A stretch of 64,000 nt of DNA, taken from positions 27,955,916-28,019,915 of the forward strand of contig NC_052489.1 in assembly GCF_009730915.1 (NCBI RefSeq), given 5' to 3'. The stretch is from Dioscorea cayenensis subsp. rotundata. Taxonomy: Eukaryota; Streptophyta; Magnoliopsida; Dioscoreales; Dioscoreaceae. Of this stretch, positions 11,977 to 25,147 are shown piece by piece (position 1 is the first letter of the stretch; each line of letters opens with the position of its first letter). The notes under the pieces are model-generated. The model was not told the origin of the DNA. It did not search any database and saw only the letters and a list, made by a program, of their open reading frames with translations. A program made the position numbers and the translations under genes.

Positions 11977-14900
11977 ATGGCGACGGCGTCCATCTCTCCT
12001 TCCAGGTAACAATCTTTGCTCCACTTCTTCTCATTTCTTAAACAAATTGCATCTTTTTAACCAAAGATTTCACTAATGGGCTCTCTAGATATCTAATATG
12101 GCATAGTTGTTATGAAACCACTCACAGATCAAAAAGCCCTCTTTTTATGTTTGTTTGGTATTTCTTTTTCTTTATATTTGTGTTCATTTGAGTAATTGTT
12201 AGATTATTGTGGTATTGTTTGTTTGGATCAGTGCAAAATGAAGGAAATAGCAAAAAGTGGTGTTGTTTTGCTTGAGCTTAGTTGATTGGAATAAAAATGA
12301 TGGAGATTTTTTTATTTTTTTATTTTTCCATTAATCATATCCCTTTTTTTGTATGCCTGAGTTATACACTGTTAGTAATAGCAAAATTAAGTGACAACTG
12401 GTATCGATACTCTACTGCAGTCCTTGGTGTTGTTGCTATATGTATTATGAATGTTATACAATCAGAGTTTCTAAATGATTATTTTGATTTTGCTTATTAT
12501 GATGAGATGTTGGTGAAATTTTAGCTCATGTTGTGTTGCAGAAACTTTTTTTTAAGTTGGAAATCAGGGGATTTCAAGATCCATCCTGCATTTCTTTCAT
12601 TAAAATCAGGATTCCAAAGTACTTGCAGAAATGGTTCTTCAAATAGAGTTCATGCATTGCCTTGGTTTTTTACCGATTTCACATCAATTCAGGGCACACA
12701 TTTATCTAGACGATGTTCTGTTATTGTGTGTACTGGTTCTCAGAATTACGACTTCAATGAGAAGATGAAGCTGCCTTTAGATATTTATGATCATGATGGG
12801 AAGCTCATTTCCTATGTGGATTATTCTCTCAAGCTATTGCATGAATTGGCTGCAAATGTTTTTGCTGATTTTAAATCTCATGAATCCTCAAAAAACTTTC
12901 TGAAACTTGTCAAGGCATGGATAGGTGTGGATGTCGACTTACATCTCCGGCAAACTGCATATCTGGTATATAAGTAAATCAACACTATCATGGTCTAGAT
13001 ATCTTCCCTATGAACTGGTTGTTGAAGGAAATATGATCAAAGTCATAAATTTACTTGAATTTTTATGTTATTCTCATTTTTACTTTTTAAATTTGGTTTT
13101 TAAATAGACCTGTCTCTCTTTATTATCAAATGATATATACCATTACTTTGACTTGCGAAATAAGCCTGAATTCAAGAATGTTAATCTTCAGATTCTAAGT
13201 TAGAGTATTGTTGACTCTGTCTTTGTGATCATGAATTTGTTCTTGACTAGATAAGAGTGTTGGTTGCCAAATAGTTTAGACTTCTGAAATCCTTGTGGCT
13301 ATGTCATGAGGCCCTTGTATTGATATTTTAATAGACATTCATGTTCTTTGAAGATCATATGTAGATATTTATTGCCATATTGTCTGGAGTTTGGCCTATC
13401 TTTTCATCTTGATCTTACTGCATCCCTTAAATCTCTGGAACAAATGGAAATTTTGAAAATTTGTTTTTCTGGATGTTTAGGCAGCAGTCTATGGTTTTCT
13501 TAAAGCTGTAATGGATATGGTTAGCATGTTTGATGATCAACATCTTTTATGCATCAGGTTAGTTTTGACTAACTTATTGAAAAATATTTTTTTCCGAGGC
13601 ACAGTTCATAGGATTACTAATTTATCTTTTCTTTTGCTTCAGCCTTACATCAAATTTAAGCTTGATCATGGAATGCATCGAAGAGGTGTTGGAAAACAAG
13701 GACCTCGAACTAATGAAACGGTTTAGAATAGAACAAGTTCTTGTGTTGAATCGATACTTTGCTCCTTCATTGGAAAGATGGGCCTCAGAATATGCAAAAT
13801 GGTCTATATTTTTCAATTTTTCTTACTAATTTTAACGTTTTTTCTCGTCATTGTAGTTTTTTTGCTTATGTTTATGAAATTTCCACTGATTATTGAAGTT
13901 ATTGAGACTTCGTTGTCTCTTTGGTAGGAAGACATCCAATGAGCTTAAGATGATCTCTTTGACTATCAGCAGTTGTATTGCTGTTACAAAGTTGGGTGCC
14001 CAAAGAATTTCTTGCCCTGCATTTTACACGACTCTTGCTGAAACAATACAGGAACTTTTTGAATCAGCACGTGTTCTCGGATCATTAGGCATTTCATATC
14101 AGTTTGCAACCATGGCTGGTCATGAACATGAATTCTTGAACATTTTTGGTCCCAAGGTATTGCATCACAATACAGAAGATGAGATACTTTTTTGGATGAC
14201 GTTGTTACAGAAAAAGCTTTTTGCTGCATTTGTTAAAGAGACTTTTCTTCACCATCTTGAAGGTTCCTTTGATAATCAGGTAAACTATTACAAGAAAACT
14301 TGCCTTGGGTCTCAATTTACTGAATATTTATGAAGGTATTACTAGATGCAAACCAAACATATCATTTGGACCCAATTGGAACAAAAAAAATAAAGCTAAT
14401 AGGATAAGAGACCTAGGTTTATATATTCAAGTTCATATTTACCAAATCAACTGATTTTGAATTATTTGTTACTTTAATATAACCTCTTGATACATGCTAG
14501 TCTATTTTAATAACCATGGTGGTGCAAACAAACTGATTAACCTAGGTCTGATACCATGTTAAATGCAAATCATTTATATTTTTCTGGATCAATGCAACCT
14601 ATAAACTTAAACTAATAGGTTGAGAGACTTAAGCTTAAGTATTTAGATGAATATTTGTCAAATTAACGGATACGCAACTGTTAATTACTTTAATATACCA
14701 TCTTGATACATGTTAATATTTTACATCAGCTAATTAGATTAGTATAAATTTGAATATATAAGCTTAGATTTCTCATCTTAAGCTTTCTTGTTGAATTAGC
14801 CTAGATTATATATTTAGTTTGCAACTAATAAAGTATCGGAGCTTGGTTAATTGGTTTCTTTGTTTTATTAAGAGAGCGGTTAGCGTAACTAATAGTTCTA

Positions 14901-16882
14901 CATTTGTTAATTTAGTAAATATAGGCATAGGTTTCTCATCCTTTTAGTTTTAGTATGAGTTTATCATACCAAGATAATTAGTTTGGTTTATATCTAATGG
15001 CAATGTTTTGGTAGCTCTTAGTTACAAACTACAATCAAACAACTTTTCCTTAAAAATTGCACAGAATTACACAGACCTTTAAGTAAGATGTTGATCACTT
15101 ATTTATTTATGGCTGGGAATTATTTCATCCAAATGTTAATGATGCTACTAGTTTTCATTTAATAAGATCTACAGGTTTTGGCACGGGATTTGGCTATTCT
15201 AGGACTATTTGCGTTTCTGGGAAGGAAAACAAGACTGTTCTTATTGCATATGGGCATAAATGATATTGAAGAACCTTTGAAAAGCTTCATCTGGTAACCT
15301 TTCTTCACTCAATGAGTGTTTATCTGAAATCTTTGTATATCTACTCATCAAATATATTTTTGGAACATTGCTATTGTAGTTACTTGGAATGCGGCATCCT
15401 GTTTGTATATCCGAATCTGTCTTCCTTACTCATGTATCAACTATTCATGGAGGTATACTTTTTCATTTGTTGAACATATTAAGCACATTTTTGGGCTTAA
15501 CTTGATTTATAATATCATTTTTGTGATAGGTTGTAACCGAGGAAATTAAGTGGCTCGATTTATATTCTGAAGTGTCGCGCACTAGGCAACAAGCTAGAAA
15601 GCGGTCGAAACAACATCCTACACAAGCTGAGAAAGAGATAATTCTATCTGCAGTTTTTGGTGTTTGCTCAGACATATTCTCAAACTTTGCTCTCTACTGT
15701 AAGAAGACTCAAAAAACTCCGAGTGTGAATGTTGTGATTTTTTTGAATGAAAGGTAACTAAACAAAAGTACGACAAGCAAGAGAAACTTTTAATTTTGTG
15801 CTAACTTGGATTAGCTCAAATGTTTTGTAGCAAAAACCTTCTAAGCCTTTGCCTTGAAGATTACTGGGCTGCTTATGATAAAATATGGTAAGTCAAATGA
15901 AGTGGTCGAAAATCTCTTCTTGTTCTCATTGTTCTTTTTGATGATTGTTTGTGTTAACTTTCCCATTTCAAACAACAGTTTGCACATCCCCATTTCTGAA
16001 ATAGTGTCATTTTTATCAGTTCGTTGACAGAGAATGCAAATTTATCATGTAGAGATCCCCCATGAGAAGCTTGCAGATCTTACTGCTAATGAAATATTTG
16101 AACCACCAACAACTCCAAAGTTTACAGAAATAGACCAGGTAGTACATCATGCATTTTTCTTTTTTTCTTTCTTGCAAAATAATATATATAACATTGACTA
16201 ACTGCTTCAAATTTAACAGCCTGTCTGCTCTGATAAGATCTTCGATGCATACCCTGAAGCTGTCAACATAGATCCTCCTCGGAGCATAATTGCAAAATAT
16301 AGCCATTTTGTTTTATCTACTATGACAGTATGAATTTTCATTCTCTCTGGTATCATTGACAATTGCAAATTCGTCACTAACTTGAAATTATGATCTAGGA
16401 TCTGTGCATGGGAATTCAATTGCTCTTCATAGACATATCGGTCACCATCTCCTTTCTTCGAAAACCACTCTATGGACGAAAGCTTACTACAACGGAAAGG
16501 AAGAAGATTTTTCAAACATTCATCGATGTCATTTGCGTCATTCCGTTGGTGGTACTAATGCTACTTCCTGTAAGTACATGCTGATAATGTTCCTCCTTAA
16601 TCAAAAAATTTAATTCTTCAGAACTAATAAATCTTTAACTTTGGTTTGTTGGATTAGGTGACTGCCATTGGTTATGTCATTATCTTAGCAATAATCAAGA
16701 AACTCATGCCGAATTTGGTAAATTTAATTCGCCTCATCACTTTCAAATCAAATTTATGCTTAATATCTGAAATTTCTGAACAGGTCCCTTCTTCATTTTC
16801 AACAGAAAGATTGGATGTCATAAAGCAATTGACAAGAGCTAAGAAGATGAAAGGACACCCATCTTGTGGCCATGTTAGCTGA
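11977..16882 (+). CDS. LETM1-like protein, 14 coding exons
   Basis: Proposed exons: 11977-12005, 12542-12965, 13481-13557, 13643-13801, 13928-14279, 15175-15293, 15380-15452, 15530-15753, 15831-15887, 16031-16138, 16220-16327, 16399-16569, 16658-16717 and 16784-16882. All borders are GT/AG. About 686 residues result. The start ATGGCG has a good context, and the first ~60 residues are Ser/Arg-rich and low in acidic residues, like an organelle transit peptide. The C-terminus (about residues 600-680) gives the family call: RKLTTTERKKIFQTF, hydrophobic IPLVVLMLLPV, then MPNLVPSSFSTERLD. This matches the LETM1-type segment (basic helix, membrane span, P-N-x-x-PS-x-F) of plant LETM1-like proteins. 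LETM1 proteins act in organelle inner-membrane ion exchange or translation; the role of this plant subgroup is not established. Phase is consistent everywhere except exon 9 to 10, where one base is missing and TGA would form at the junction. The gene is either damaged there or contains a sequence error. Confidence 0.8.
14390..14725. repeat. Diverged tandem duplication in intron 5
   Basis: Segments 14390-14510 and 14610-14725 share 'ctaatagg', 'gagac(c)t', 'attactttaatata' and 'cttgatacatg' in the same order. This is an old intronic duplication inside the largest intron of the LETM1-like gene. Confidence 0.6.
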
Positions 16883-18239
16883 AATGTTGCAAATAGTTAA
16901 ACATATTTCTCTTTGTTCTTTCATTGACATATATTATTTCAATTTAGATTGGTTGAGATATTTTTATATCAATTTGCTTCAATGAATTAATTAAAGTCAT
17001 GAATGACAGCAACTTTGATGTTGGCTAAATTAATTATAAAAAAGAAAAAAGAAAAAGAAAGCAATGATGACTCATCTTGGTTATATTTATCTTCTATTCT
17101 TTAACTTAACTGTGTATTTAATAAAATTATTGTTTCATTGACTTGTGAAAGTTATCCAAGTCTTTGCAAAACTTTCACATGATATCTATGAATCTAAATT
17201 TATGAAAACTTTATCAACTAAAATTGTGTGTGTGTGTGTGTGTGTGTTTTTTCCAAATTAAAGGATTAAAATATAATAAAAAAAAAATGCAAGGCAAGTG
17301 GCCAAGCTGCACCTTCCTAGAAATTCCCCACCTTTGTTTTCCTGATAACTTATTTATCATATGCACCAATTGTTTTTATTCATGAATTGACTACCGCATT
17401 AATAATGTTTTGTAACAATTAAAAACAAGCGGACAAACAAATGAAACAACATTAGAATATATTATATTATAATATTTTTTTTTACTCATGTTTTAGTTAA
17501 TATATTTGATTTTAAGTTTTAAAAAAATGTAAATTTATCAATGAGCTCTTGACTTAGCCGTATATGGTCTTTTGCAGTTATTTAAGGAGTTCATTTTTCA
17601 GGTATTTATTGAGCTTATTCTATTTTTATACATCATTGATTTTTTTAAATAAAAAAATATGTGGTTTATTTATAAAAAAAAATTTAGAATAAAAGCAGTT
17701 CAGAGATCTTTCTAAAAAATAGGTTTTTTTTCTAAAAAACTATAATATGATAAATAAATTTTCAAGATATATTTGAGTATAAAAATTAATCTGTAAAGAA
17801 ATTTTTTTTTTTTTGAGAAATCTACTTTAGGTATTAAAATAAATTAGTTTAGACCATTTGACTCCTAAGAAACTAATTGTTTAAAAGCTTAAAAAATTAA
17901 TATTTTTTAATATTTAAATTTGAAGTTTGATTAAGTATCTATAAATTAATATAAAAAATATTATTTTGAGTTAAACATGATTTTATACGGAGATATATAT
18001 ATATTTACAGGCTTTCCATAATTTTTTTTAATTATTGAATATTTAAATTGAAGTAGAAAAAAAAGTTTCTAATTTGAATTAACGTAATTAATTAAAAAAA
18101 ATGAAAACTTGCAGGGTCGTCAATGGACGCCTAAATAACCAATCAAAGGACGCACGTGCTCAATTAAAAATTCTAAAAAAATAATAAATTATCATTTTTT
18201 TAAGATAAAAATTAAATAAAAAAACCAACAAAGAGGGCC
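16883..18239. other. Intergenic region between LETM1-like and NINJA genes
   Basis: AT-rich, with no gene. It contains a (GT)n run of about 20 bp near 17228 and many A/T homopolymers. The last ~200 bp serve as the upstream region of the NINJA-type gene; no specific promoter motif can be supported. Confidence 0.5.
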
Positions 18240-18377
18240 TCTTTTCTGATTTTTTTCCTTCAGCTCGGGAGCTCTCGGATCTCTTCTTCGCACATCGAGT
18301 AAATTTCTTCGATTTCTCCTTCGGAGAGAGACTAATCGGAATCAGAGAGTGATCATTCTCGGATTTTTTTTTTTCAG
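18240..18377 (+). other. Probable 5' UTR leader exon of the NINJA-type gene
   Basis: A C/T-rich segment (cttcagctcgggagctctcg ... tctccttcgg) looks like a plant leader. It ends at a good splice donor (CAG|GTTTGATT at 18377/18378). A matching acceptor TCTGCAG lies at 19604, followed by about 110 bp of leader before the ATG at 19715. The exact transcription start is not visible. A long 5' UTR intron of about 1.2 kb is inferred. Confidence 0.55.
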
Positions 18378-19714
18378 GTTTGATTTGTTATTTCTCTTCA
18401 AAATTGGGGTTTTTTCGTGTAGTTTGCTTTGTTTTGCTGAACTTTTGAGGAGTTTCGTTTATAGAGCTCAGAGACAAATCAGTGGAACAGTTGATGGGTG
18501 ATTTTCTTTTATTTTTTGTTGTTATTTTTTTTTATCAATAAAAGTTTGATTTTTGGAGTTAGTTGTGGATTTGGTGATTGAATTATTTAATGAGATGCAT
18601 GAATCCTTGGGTTTTTGGGACTGTCTTTGTGATTTTTCTCCATTTTAGGTTAAAATCAAGTCTTTTTTTTTTTAAGGATTCTTCCTGCTTTCTTCTCCTT
18701 GAGACTGAATAATTTGCATATATATGGTTAAAAATTATTACATGCATGTTTCTTTTCCTCTGATCTTTGAATTTATGATTTCAAGCAAACCATGCTGTAC
18801 ACTCAATTATTTAGGGCAGGCGATCACACGCCTCCTAGGTTTTGCCTAAATGGTCCGTAAACTGGTATGATTTCTTCATTTTCACTGCACTTGAATAAAG
18901 TCTTTTTGATTTTTTTAATTTTTATTTTTTATATTTGCCTGCAGTTATATAGGTATTTGTTTATAAATGATTATAGGTTCTACTTATTGAAATGTGTATA
19001 ATTTGTGGGGTATAAAGTGATGCATATACTTGTCTCATCCCTTGCATTCCATTTATTTGTTTGTTTACATACAGTTTGTAGTGCCCGCTAGAATGTAGTG
19101 TTTTTCGGAAATTGTTTTTTCTTTTTGGATGGAATTATTCTTCTGTGTTTTTTTCTTTTTAGAAATACTTGAGTTGAGTTTAGTTATTTTTGACTTTTTC
19201 CTAATTATAACTTTGAAACACTGCATGATTTGATCCTTAATGATACTTTTTGGCAGTCTACTCTGAATTGGATTTTAAACTGAACTTTTTCTATTTTGTG
19301 CTTTTTTGCTCAAGCTCATTGTCTTGGATGTTGTCTATTCTGGTAAGGTATGGTGGATAATTTGGAGTTCGATACATATATCGCTAATGATGTGCAATAA
19401 GTATGACCCCTTTTATGATGCATTTAGATATGATGCTTTCTATTTGAGATTGTAGATAAGTTTCCCTTTGATTTGTATCTCATACGTTGACAGCTATTCC
19501 TGTTTCCTGTTCTTGATTGATGTTTTTGCGATATTTCTTGGAAGTATTCTAGTAAAATATGATCTTTCCTTACAGCTCAGTAAATGTATTTTTGTCCTCT
19601 GCAGGAATTTATTGATCTTTACTGGTTATGGATTAGGAAGACTTTTCTTTGTCATCATCAAAGAAAGACAGAACTGACTTGTCTGTTAAGTATTCATTCG
19701 GTTCTACTGAACAA

Positions 19715-22192
19715 ATGGAGGATGAAGGTGGGCTCGAGCTAAGATTGGGTCTTTCTTGTGGTGGATCATCGGGAAAATCTAAATGCAAAGACCGTCCATC
19801 TGATACTAAACCCGAGGAAGGAAGTAGTAGTAAAGGTGGGAACATGAATGCTTCCGATGGCTCATTTAAGAATTTCTTCCAGGCAGATGTTCAGAATAAA
19901 GATCAGGACAGGAAGCAAAAACAAGATAGTTTCTGGACCGACCTTGGAAAATGCCCTGCTCCTGCAACTGATAATGCTACCGGTGTGCATGGGAATTTAT
20001 CTCAGTTTGAAGGCGCCAAGATTTATGGGCTTCAAATAGTAAGACAACTGATGACGATGAAGAGAAATCAGGGTCAAGCAAGCGTAAATCTCCATTTGAA
20101 GAGGGCAACCTTCAAAAGAAGCATGAAAGGGCCGTTGAATATGCTGACTCAGTTTCTAAAAAAGTCCAATTGGTGTTACCATGAAAAAAATTCTCGTGTT
20201 TCATTTACTACAGATGATGGTTCCACCGGTGAAAATGAGGATATTGCAGAGTCAGAAGCAGAAGGCTCAAACTCCTGGTCAGTTCCACCACATGATGATA
20301 GTGCCAAGTGCTCTGACATTCCAAAGTACACTGATAAGCATGCTTTAAAGGACCCTGCTTTGACTGGGTCCCAAATGCAGAAAGGATCCTGCACCTCAGG
20401 CACTGAATCCACCAGTGAACTCGGAAAGGGACCATATGGGATGCCAATGCAATTTCAACCTCTAAATGTCACGACAGTGCCTTATCCAGTACCAGTTAAG
20501 GTACCAGCTCCTGTTAATGCACCCAATACAACAGGATTCCCTTCACCTTGTGTCATGCAACTGATGCCCCTTGCAAATAATGAGCGCCCCATGGTCCAGG
20601 CAATGAGCGCTAGCAACCCCCCACAGCTTGCTTTTGGTTATTCACATGTACAACTTCCAACACTTGAAACCAATTCTTCCTGGGCATTTGGTTCTCAGCC
20701 TCAACTTGTGTCCTCTTTCCCTGGAAGGACTGATGGTGCGTCTAATTCTGTGCATGCTGAAGATGATATGAAGATATCTCATGGTAAATCTTCTCTTCTC
20801 TAAGTTCAATATCCCCATTGAACATTTACTTTGTTGTTAGCAAATAGATATGCGATTGTCCATCATCAAATCATGTTCATGTTCTTCTATTAGGAAATAT
20901 ATATGTTTTACTTACATGAAAGTGGAAGGATTTAAGAGTTCATTCATTCAGGAGAATGCTGCATTACATGCATGTTGAATCTTGCTTCTCACAAGTCAAT
21001 TGTCATTTTTAGTCTTGGAAAGGGAAATATTCTGTCATAAAGAAATGCTTAGCCTGATGATTGGCTTGATCATGGAAAATTAATGAATTTTTGGTGTATA
21101 CAGTAGATCGTGGATATGTCCTTGAGCTAGGTTTTTATTATTAAACCTCTAAAAGTGGCATAAAAGATTTGAAATGATAATAAAAAACAGCAATTTAGCC
21201 ACATGACTCAACTTACCAAAACTTACGGGGATACCTGGTTCTCTGCCATATTAAGAATAATAAAAAAAAACACTGGCTTTGAAGGTATTTAAGAATAAAG
21301 AGTATGAATTAAGCTGACCCTACACAGGGCAAGGTCCTGGATTTATACAGGTTACAACAGAGGATACCTGGTTATGTTAAGATACAACTATATAAAGTAA
21401 CTATCTAATCAGGAGGCTAGTCTGATATCATAATATCATATAGATACATATGTTAATATTGTAATATATCTAGCAATCATAATTGATTCATGGAGGATGG
21501 TCCTAGCGAAGGTCTTGTCAATACCTGTGATTCTATATGGCTTGAGTTATCATGAAGTTTCCAGATGTATGCATTACCACAGCTTCATTAAACAACATTA
21601 GGCATGATCATATAATTCCTTCAATTTATTTGAGTTTATGCTTTATATTTTCCTTTGGTTTTTTGTACTAGGTGCAACTTCATCTAGAGTGGCAAGCGGT
21701 TCAGCAGCAAATTTAACGTACAGCACATTGGATGCCATGAAAGGTAGTGGTGCAAAGCATGCTGGAGAGGCTTCCACATATCAAGCTGAATCTGAAGGGA
21801 AGGGAAACAGTATAATCTTTAAGCCTAAGGAGACAAACAGTCAACATGTTGGGGAAGGCTTTGCTCAGGAAGGTTCTGCTATAAGACCTGGTATCGCACC
21901 GAATGTGAAATTTGGAGGTTCTGGTTCTTATCCGGATCTTCCATGGGTCTCAACCACAGGATCAGGCCCGAATGGTAAAACTATTTCTGGCGTCACCTAC
22001 AAATACAACAAAGATCAAATAAAGATTGTGTGTGCTTGCCATGGGACTCACATGACTCCCGAAGAGTTTGTTCAGCATGCCAATGCAGATGCCCCAGTTT
22101 TAGAAAATAACACTGGCTTAGGGAACAATTTCAAGCAGCAATCCAGCAGCCTCAGCTCACAGTTGATTTCAAAGAGACCCAAAAAAAGCTGA
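19715..22192 (+). CDS. NINJA-family (EAR-motif) transcriptional co-repressor adaptor
   Basis: Two coding exons, 19715-20783 and 21672-22192, give about 529 residues. NINJA/AFP proteins bridge JAZ repressors to TOPLESS co-repressors in the nucleus. Residues 7-14 are the EAR motif LELRLGLS. The middle holds FTTDDGSTGENEDIAESEAE, the conserved acidic NINJA segment. The C-terminus (about residues 445-496) is the JAZ-binding domain: DLPWVSTTGSGPNGKTISG, then IKIVCACHGTHMTPEEFVQH. ATG 19715 is chosen because MEDEGGLEL matches the usual family N-terminus; the open frame extends upstream without an ATG. Between about 20010 and 20190 the family-like text (DLWASNSKTTDDDEEKSGSS, KRKSPFEEGNLQKKHE) lies in the other frame. 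Three one-base losses, at about 20010, 20158-20163 and 20184-20190, explain this and together restore the frame. As written, about 60 residues are scrambled without a stop. Confidence 0.9.
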
Positions 22193-22978
22193 ACCAGGTA
22201 TTTCATGAAACATTGTTGTTCAGTAACTTGACAAAAGCAGTGCTGTGCTGTCGAAGGCATAAATCACCATGATAGTTTCTCAGATGTTTATTTCCTTAAA
22301 TTGTCAGTTATTTTTCTCTTTGGCTTCAGTTTCTTCAAACACTGTGCCGATTTAGTTTTTATGTGGTATTTTTGACAGATGACTGTAAGCTGCTGAAGTC
22401 ATTTTACTCCTTGTCAAATTTTTCAGTTTATGACTCTGTAAACCACATTACAATCTGAGTATCAACTAGCTAGGTTGCTTTTTAACAGTGTATGTTTTTA
22501 CTCTTGGCCATAAAAATAGTAACTCATTGCTAGATGACAGTGAAAAGCATTATCAAGTAAATTTCATCCTTTTTTTGAAATGCAGATTGATTGATCAGCT
22601 AAGTTGAGGATTATAATTAAGGTAGGGGCCTGGTAGATATTGGAATTGCAGCTATATGGTCTCATCTATGGATCCTATCTCCTCTTATTGTGTTCTTGTG
22701 TAAAACATTTCTATGCATTCATTCTCCCTGTGGTTAGCTGATGTGAAGCTAGCTGATGCTTAATGTGAGTTTTGCAGCAATCTTGTACATTGTTTTTACT
22801 CAGTTAGCCTTTCATTATCATAAGAGATGACACATTATTTGATAAAGATATTGTGTCAAACTCAACAATATTTTTCCCAATTTCTTAATTGAAAGCCAGT
22901 GATTGAGTTTATTTGACTGAAAAGTTTAAGATAGGAGGATAGGATATTTGCTTCTTATTCGTGATAATACATATGTAT
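22193..22978 (+). other. Probable 3' UTR and downstream region of the NINJA-type gene
   Basis: A T-rich non-coding stretch follows the stop codon. A possible 3' UTR intron has a donor CAG|GTATTT at about 22198 and an acceptor ATGCAG at about 22587. No other gene was seen before the duplicated UGT block begins. Confidence 0.4.
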
Positions 22979-23217
22979 TGGAATTGAAATGGATTGGTTG
23001 TTGTCACTGATTTTCAATTCTACATTTAAATAAACGCTAATTACTTGCATTGTCAGTAACCACATAATTATTATTAATATATCCAAGAGTCTCCGAATCA
23101 CACACACTTGCACAAGATTACCAAGATATTCACTTTGACAGTCAACACAGTTACACTATGGAGACTGGAGTGCATTAAAAGACCGCATTAAATGACAAAC
23201 CAATGAAACTAATTTAG

Positions 23218-23254
<37 letters not shown>

Positions 23255-25080
23255 TTTAAAATGAAAATACGTTCATTTTAGCTGACGAAACATGTGCGTT
23301 TATTTTAACCAACATCATACAAACCCAAATCAAATGAAGATGCCCACATGCATCAATTGGGGAGCATGACTTCCTTAACTACCTTCTCCAAGTCAACCAA
23401 AGATTGGCCACCAATCTGACAAGCCTTTAATGCACACTCCTTCCACTCCATGGCCTTCTTCCTCATCTCACTCCCTTTCTCACCACCCATCATCTCCCTC
23501 ACCACCTTCTCCACCTCTCCTCTCTCACACCACTCCCCTATCTCCATCCCCACTCCCCATTCCCTGCAAGCAAACCTGCAGTTCGTCGGCTGCTCCGCAA
23601 AAGAACGGCCACGAGATCATCGGCACACCGCCGGACAAACTTTCCAACGTGGAGTTCCAACCATTATGTGTCAAAAAGCCTCCAACCGCTGCATGCTCCA
23701 GAACCACCTCTTGAGGACACCAACTCACAATCAAACCTCTTTCTCTTGTCTCCTCCAAAAACTCTTCCATGTCATCACCTGAGTAATTCTTCTCCTTAAC
23801 AAGATCAGACCTTAGCACCCACAAAAAATCACATTTGCTATTGGCAAGCCCCCATGCAAACTCCACCAACTGATCTTTGCTTAGCACTGTAATACTACCA
23901 AAGTTAACATACAACACTGAAGCTCTATCCTTTTTATCTAACCAGTCCAAGCAAGTAGTGTCTTCTTTCCATAGGTTTGAGCTGAGAGATGAAACAGGGC
24001 CACTGGGGACGTTGTGTTTGGAAAGGAGGAATAGAGGGCCAATGGTGTAGATTGGAATGGTTAACATGGAACGCAGGGAGTTCAGCACTGTTGGCTCTAG
24101 TTCTTCAATGGTGTTAATGATGATGGCAGAGCCTTGTGTGGCTCTTTGAGCTTCAGTACCTGTGAAGTTTAGCAGGATTTCATTAGGGTTGGTTGTGCGG
24201 ATGAAGGTGGGAAAGTCTCTTAACCGCATGTCCTTCATCCCTGGCACAGACGGTACTGGAGTGTCTAGATATCCATCACTGAGTTTACCTTCATCTTCAT
24301 TTTACAAAGTCAATATTGTTACCAAGTATAAAATAGATAAATTTATTCTAACTATCTATCTGAGAAGAGAAAATTAAGATACCTAGGAGAGGGATAAGGC
24401 CATCTTTGAAGAGCTGCTGGAAATGGAGGTAGCACATGAAGCCACAAGCACTAGTAGTCCAGAGTAACACAACAGGGATGCCAAGCTCTTTAGCAGCATC
24501 AACACTGAAAGTCATGAAACCACCGGAAACAATACAAGAAACAGTAGGTTTTTTCTGGTTAAGTTTGTGAATGAGATGAAGTAAAGGAGAGAGACAAGTG
24601 GTAGAAGTGGAAGCACAAAGAGATGGGATGTCTTGGGTGACGTTGAGCTCTCCAGAGGGAGGAAGGCCGTCGGGGATGGTGGTGAAGTTGAAGTCATCGG
24701 CGGCGAGGAGGGCGGCGGGGCCTTGGGAGGAGAGAAAACGGTTGTGGTTGTACTCGGTGTTGACGAAGGTGATGTGGAAGCCATGGGAGTGGATGAGCTT
24801 GGCAAGGTGGAGCATGGGGGCTATATGGCCTTGTGCTGGGAATGGGATGCATACTGCATGGGGTTTCTCTGCTTGTGCTTCCATCTTTGTGTTGGTTTGG
24901 TGATGGGGTATAGGATTCATATGGTGTTATTTATGAAGTTCTTGGGGAACCATTAGTTGAGCTTGACTCTTTTGTCTTCACCACAAACATGTTTTCCTTG
25001 CTTGTACGAATCAATAATATTATTGAAGGGCCCTTAAAGATCTGGCTGTAAATGATTGAAACTTTTTAGAGGTACTGTCA
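22979..25080. repeat. Segmental duplication, copy 1 (contains UGT copy 1)
   Basis: This block, from 'aatggattggttgttgtcac' near 22988 through the UGT gene to its upstream flank, is repeated at about 37074-39205. The 3' non-coding part is almost identical, including the 'gtcagtaaccacataattat' text and the ATT microsatellite, which is longer here (23219-23252) than in copy 2. Exon 1 and the upstream part are more diverged than the 3' half, so the two halves may have different histories. Confidence 0.88.
23353..24884 (-). pseudogene. UGT85-like UDP-glycosyltransferase, copy 1 (frameshifted)
   Basis: Family 1 plant UGT. Exon 1 is 24884-24383 and exon 2 is 24294-23353, with a phase-1 intron (donor CTAG|GTATCT). 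The start M at 24884 aligns with the other copies. Exon 1 shows KPHAVCIPFPAQGH, whose His is the catalytic base of the family, and FHITFVNTEYNHNR, typical of UGT85. Exon 2 has IRTTNPNEILLNF, SVLYVNFGSITVLS and the sugar-donor PSPG box [20 protein letters not shown], then [20 protein letters not shown]. The frame breaks at 23599-23602, where four bases replace three, just before the E-Q end of the box. Two compensating changes lie at about 23525-23540. The C-terminus ([20 protein letters not shown]) is otherwise well kept. UGT85 enzymes glucosylate small acceptors in the cytosol; this acceptor is unknown. It is a pseudogene unless the extra base is an assembly error. Confidence 0.85.
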
Positions 25081-25147
25081 TATTTAATTGTTAGACTATG
25101 ATACCGTTGGATGATTATGTCATCTCATAGATCCATTTAACTTTTAC

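Noticed and set aside
23430-23782. Plus-strand Ser/Pro-rich reading frames over UGT copy 1 (and the same at 36794-37120 and 37509-37879)
   Set aside because: They are antisense shadows of the UGT C-terminal exon, repeated in every copy because the gene is repeated.
24598-24956. Plus-strand frames opposite UGT exon 1 (also at 38724-39053 and 55670-55952)
   Set aside because: Antisense to a clear minus-strand UGT exon; no family of their own.
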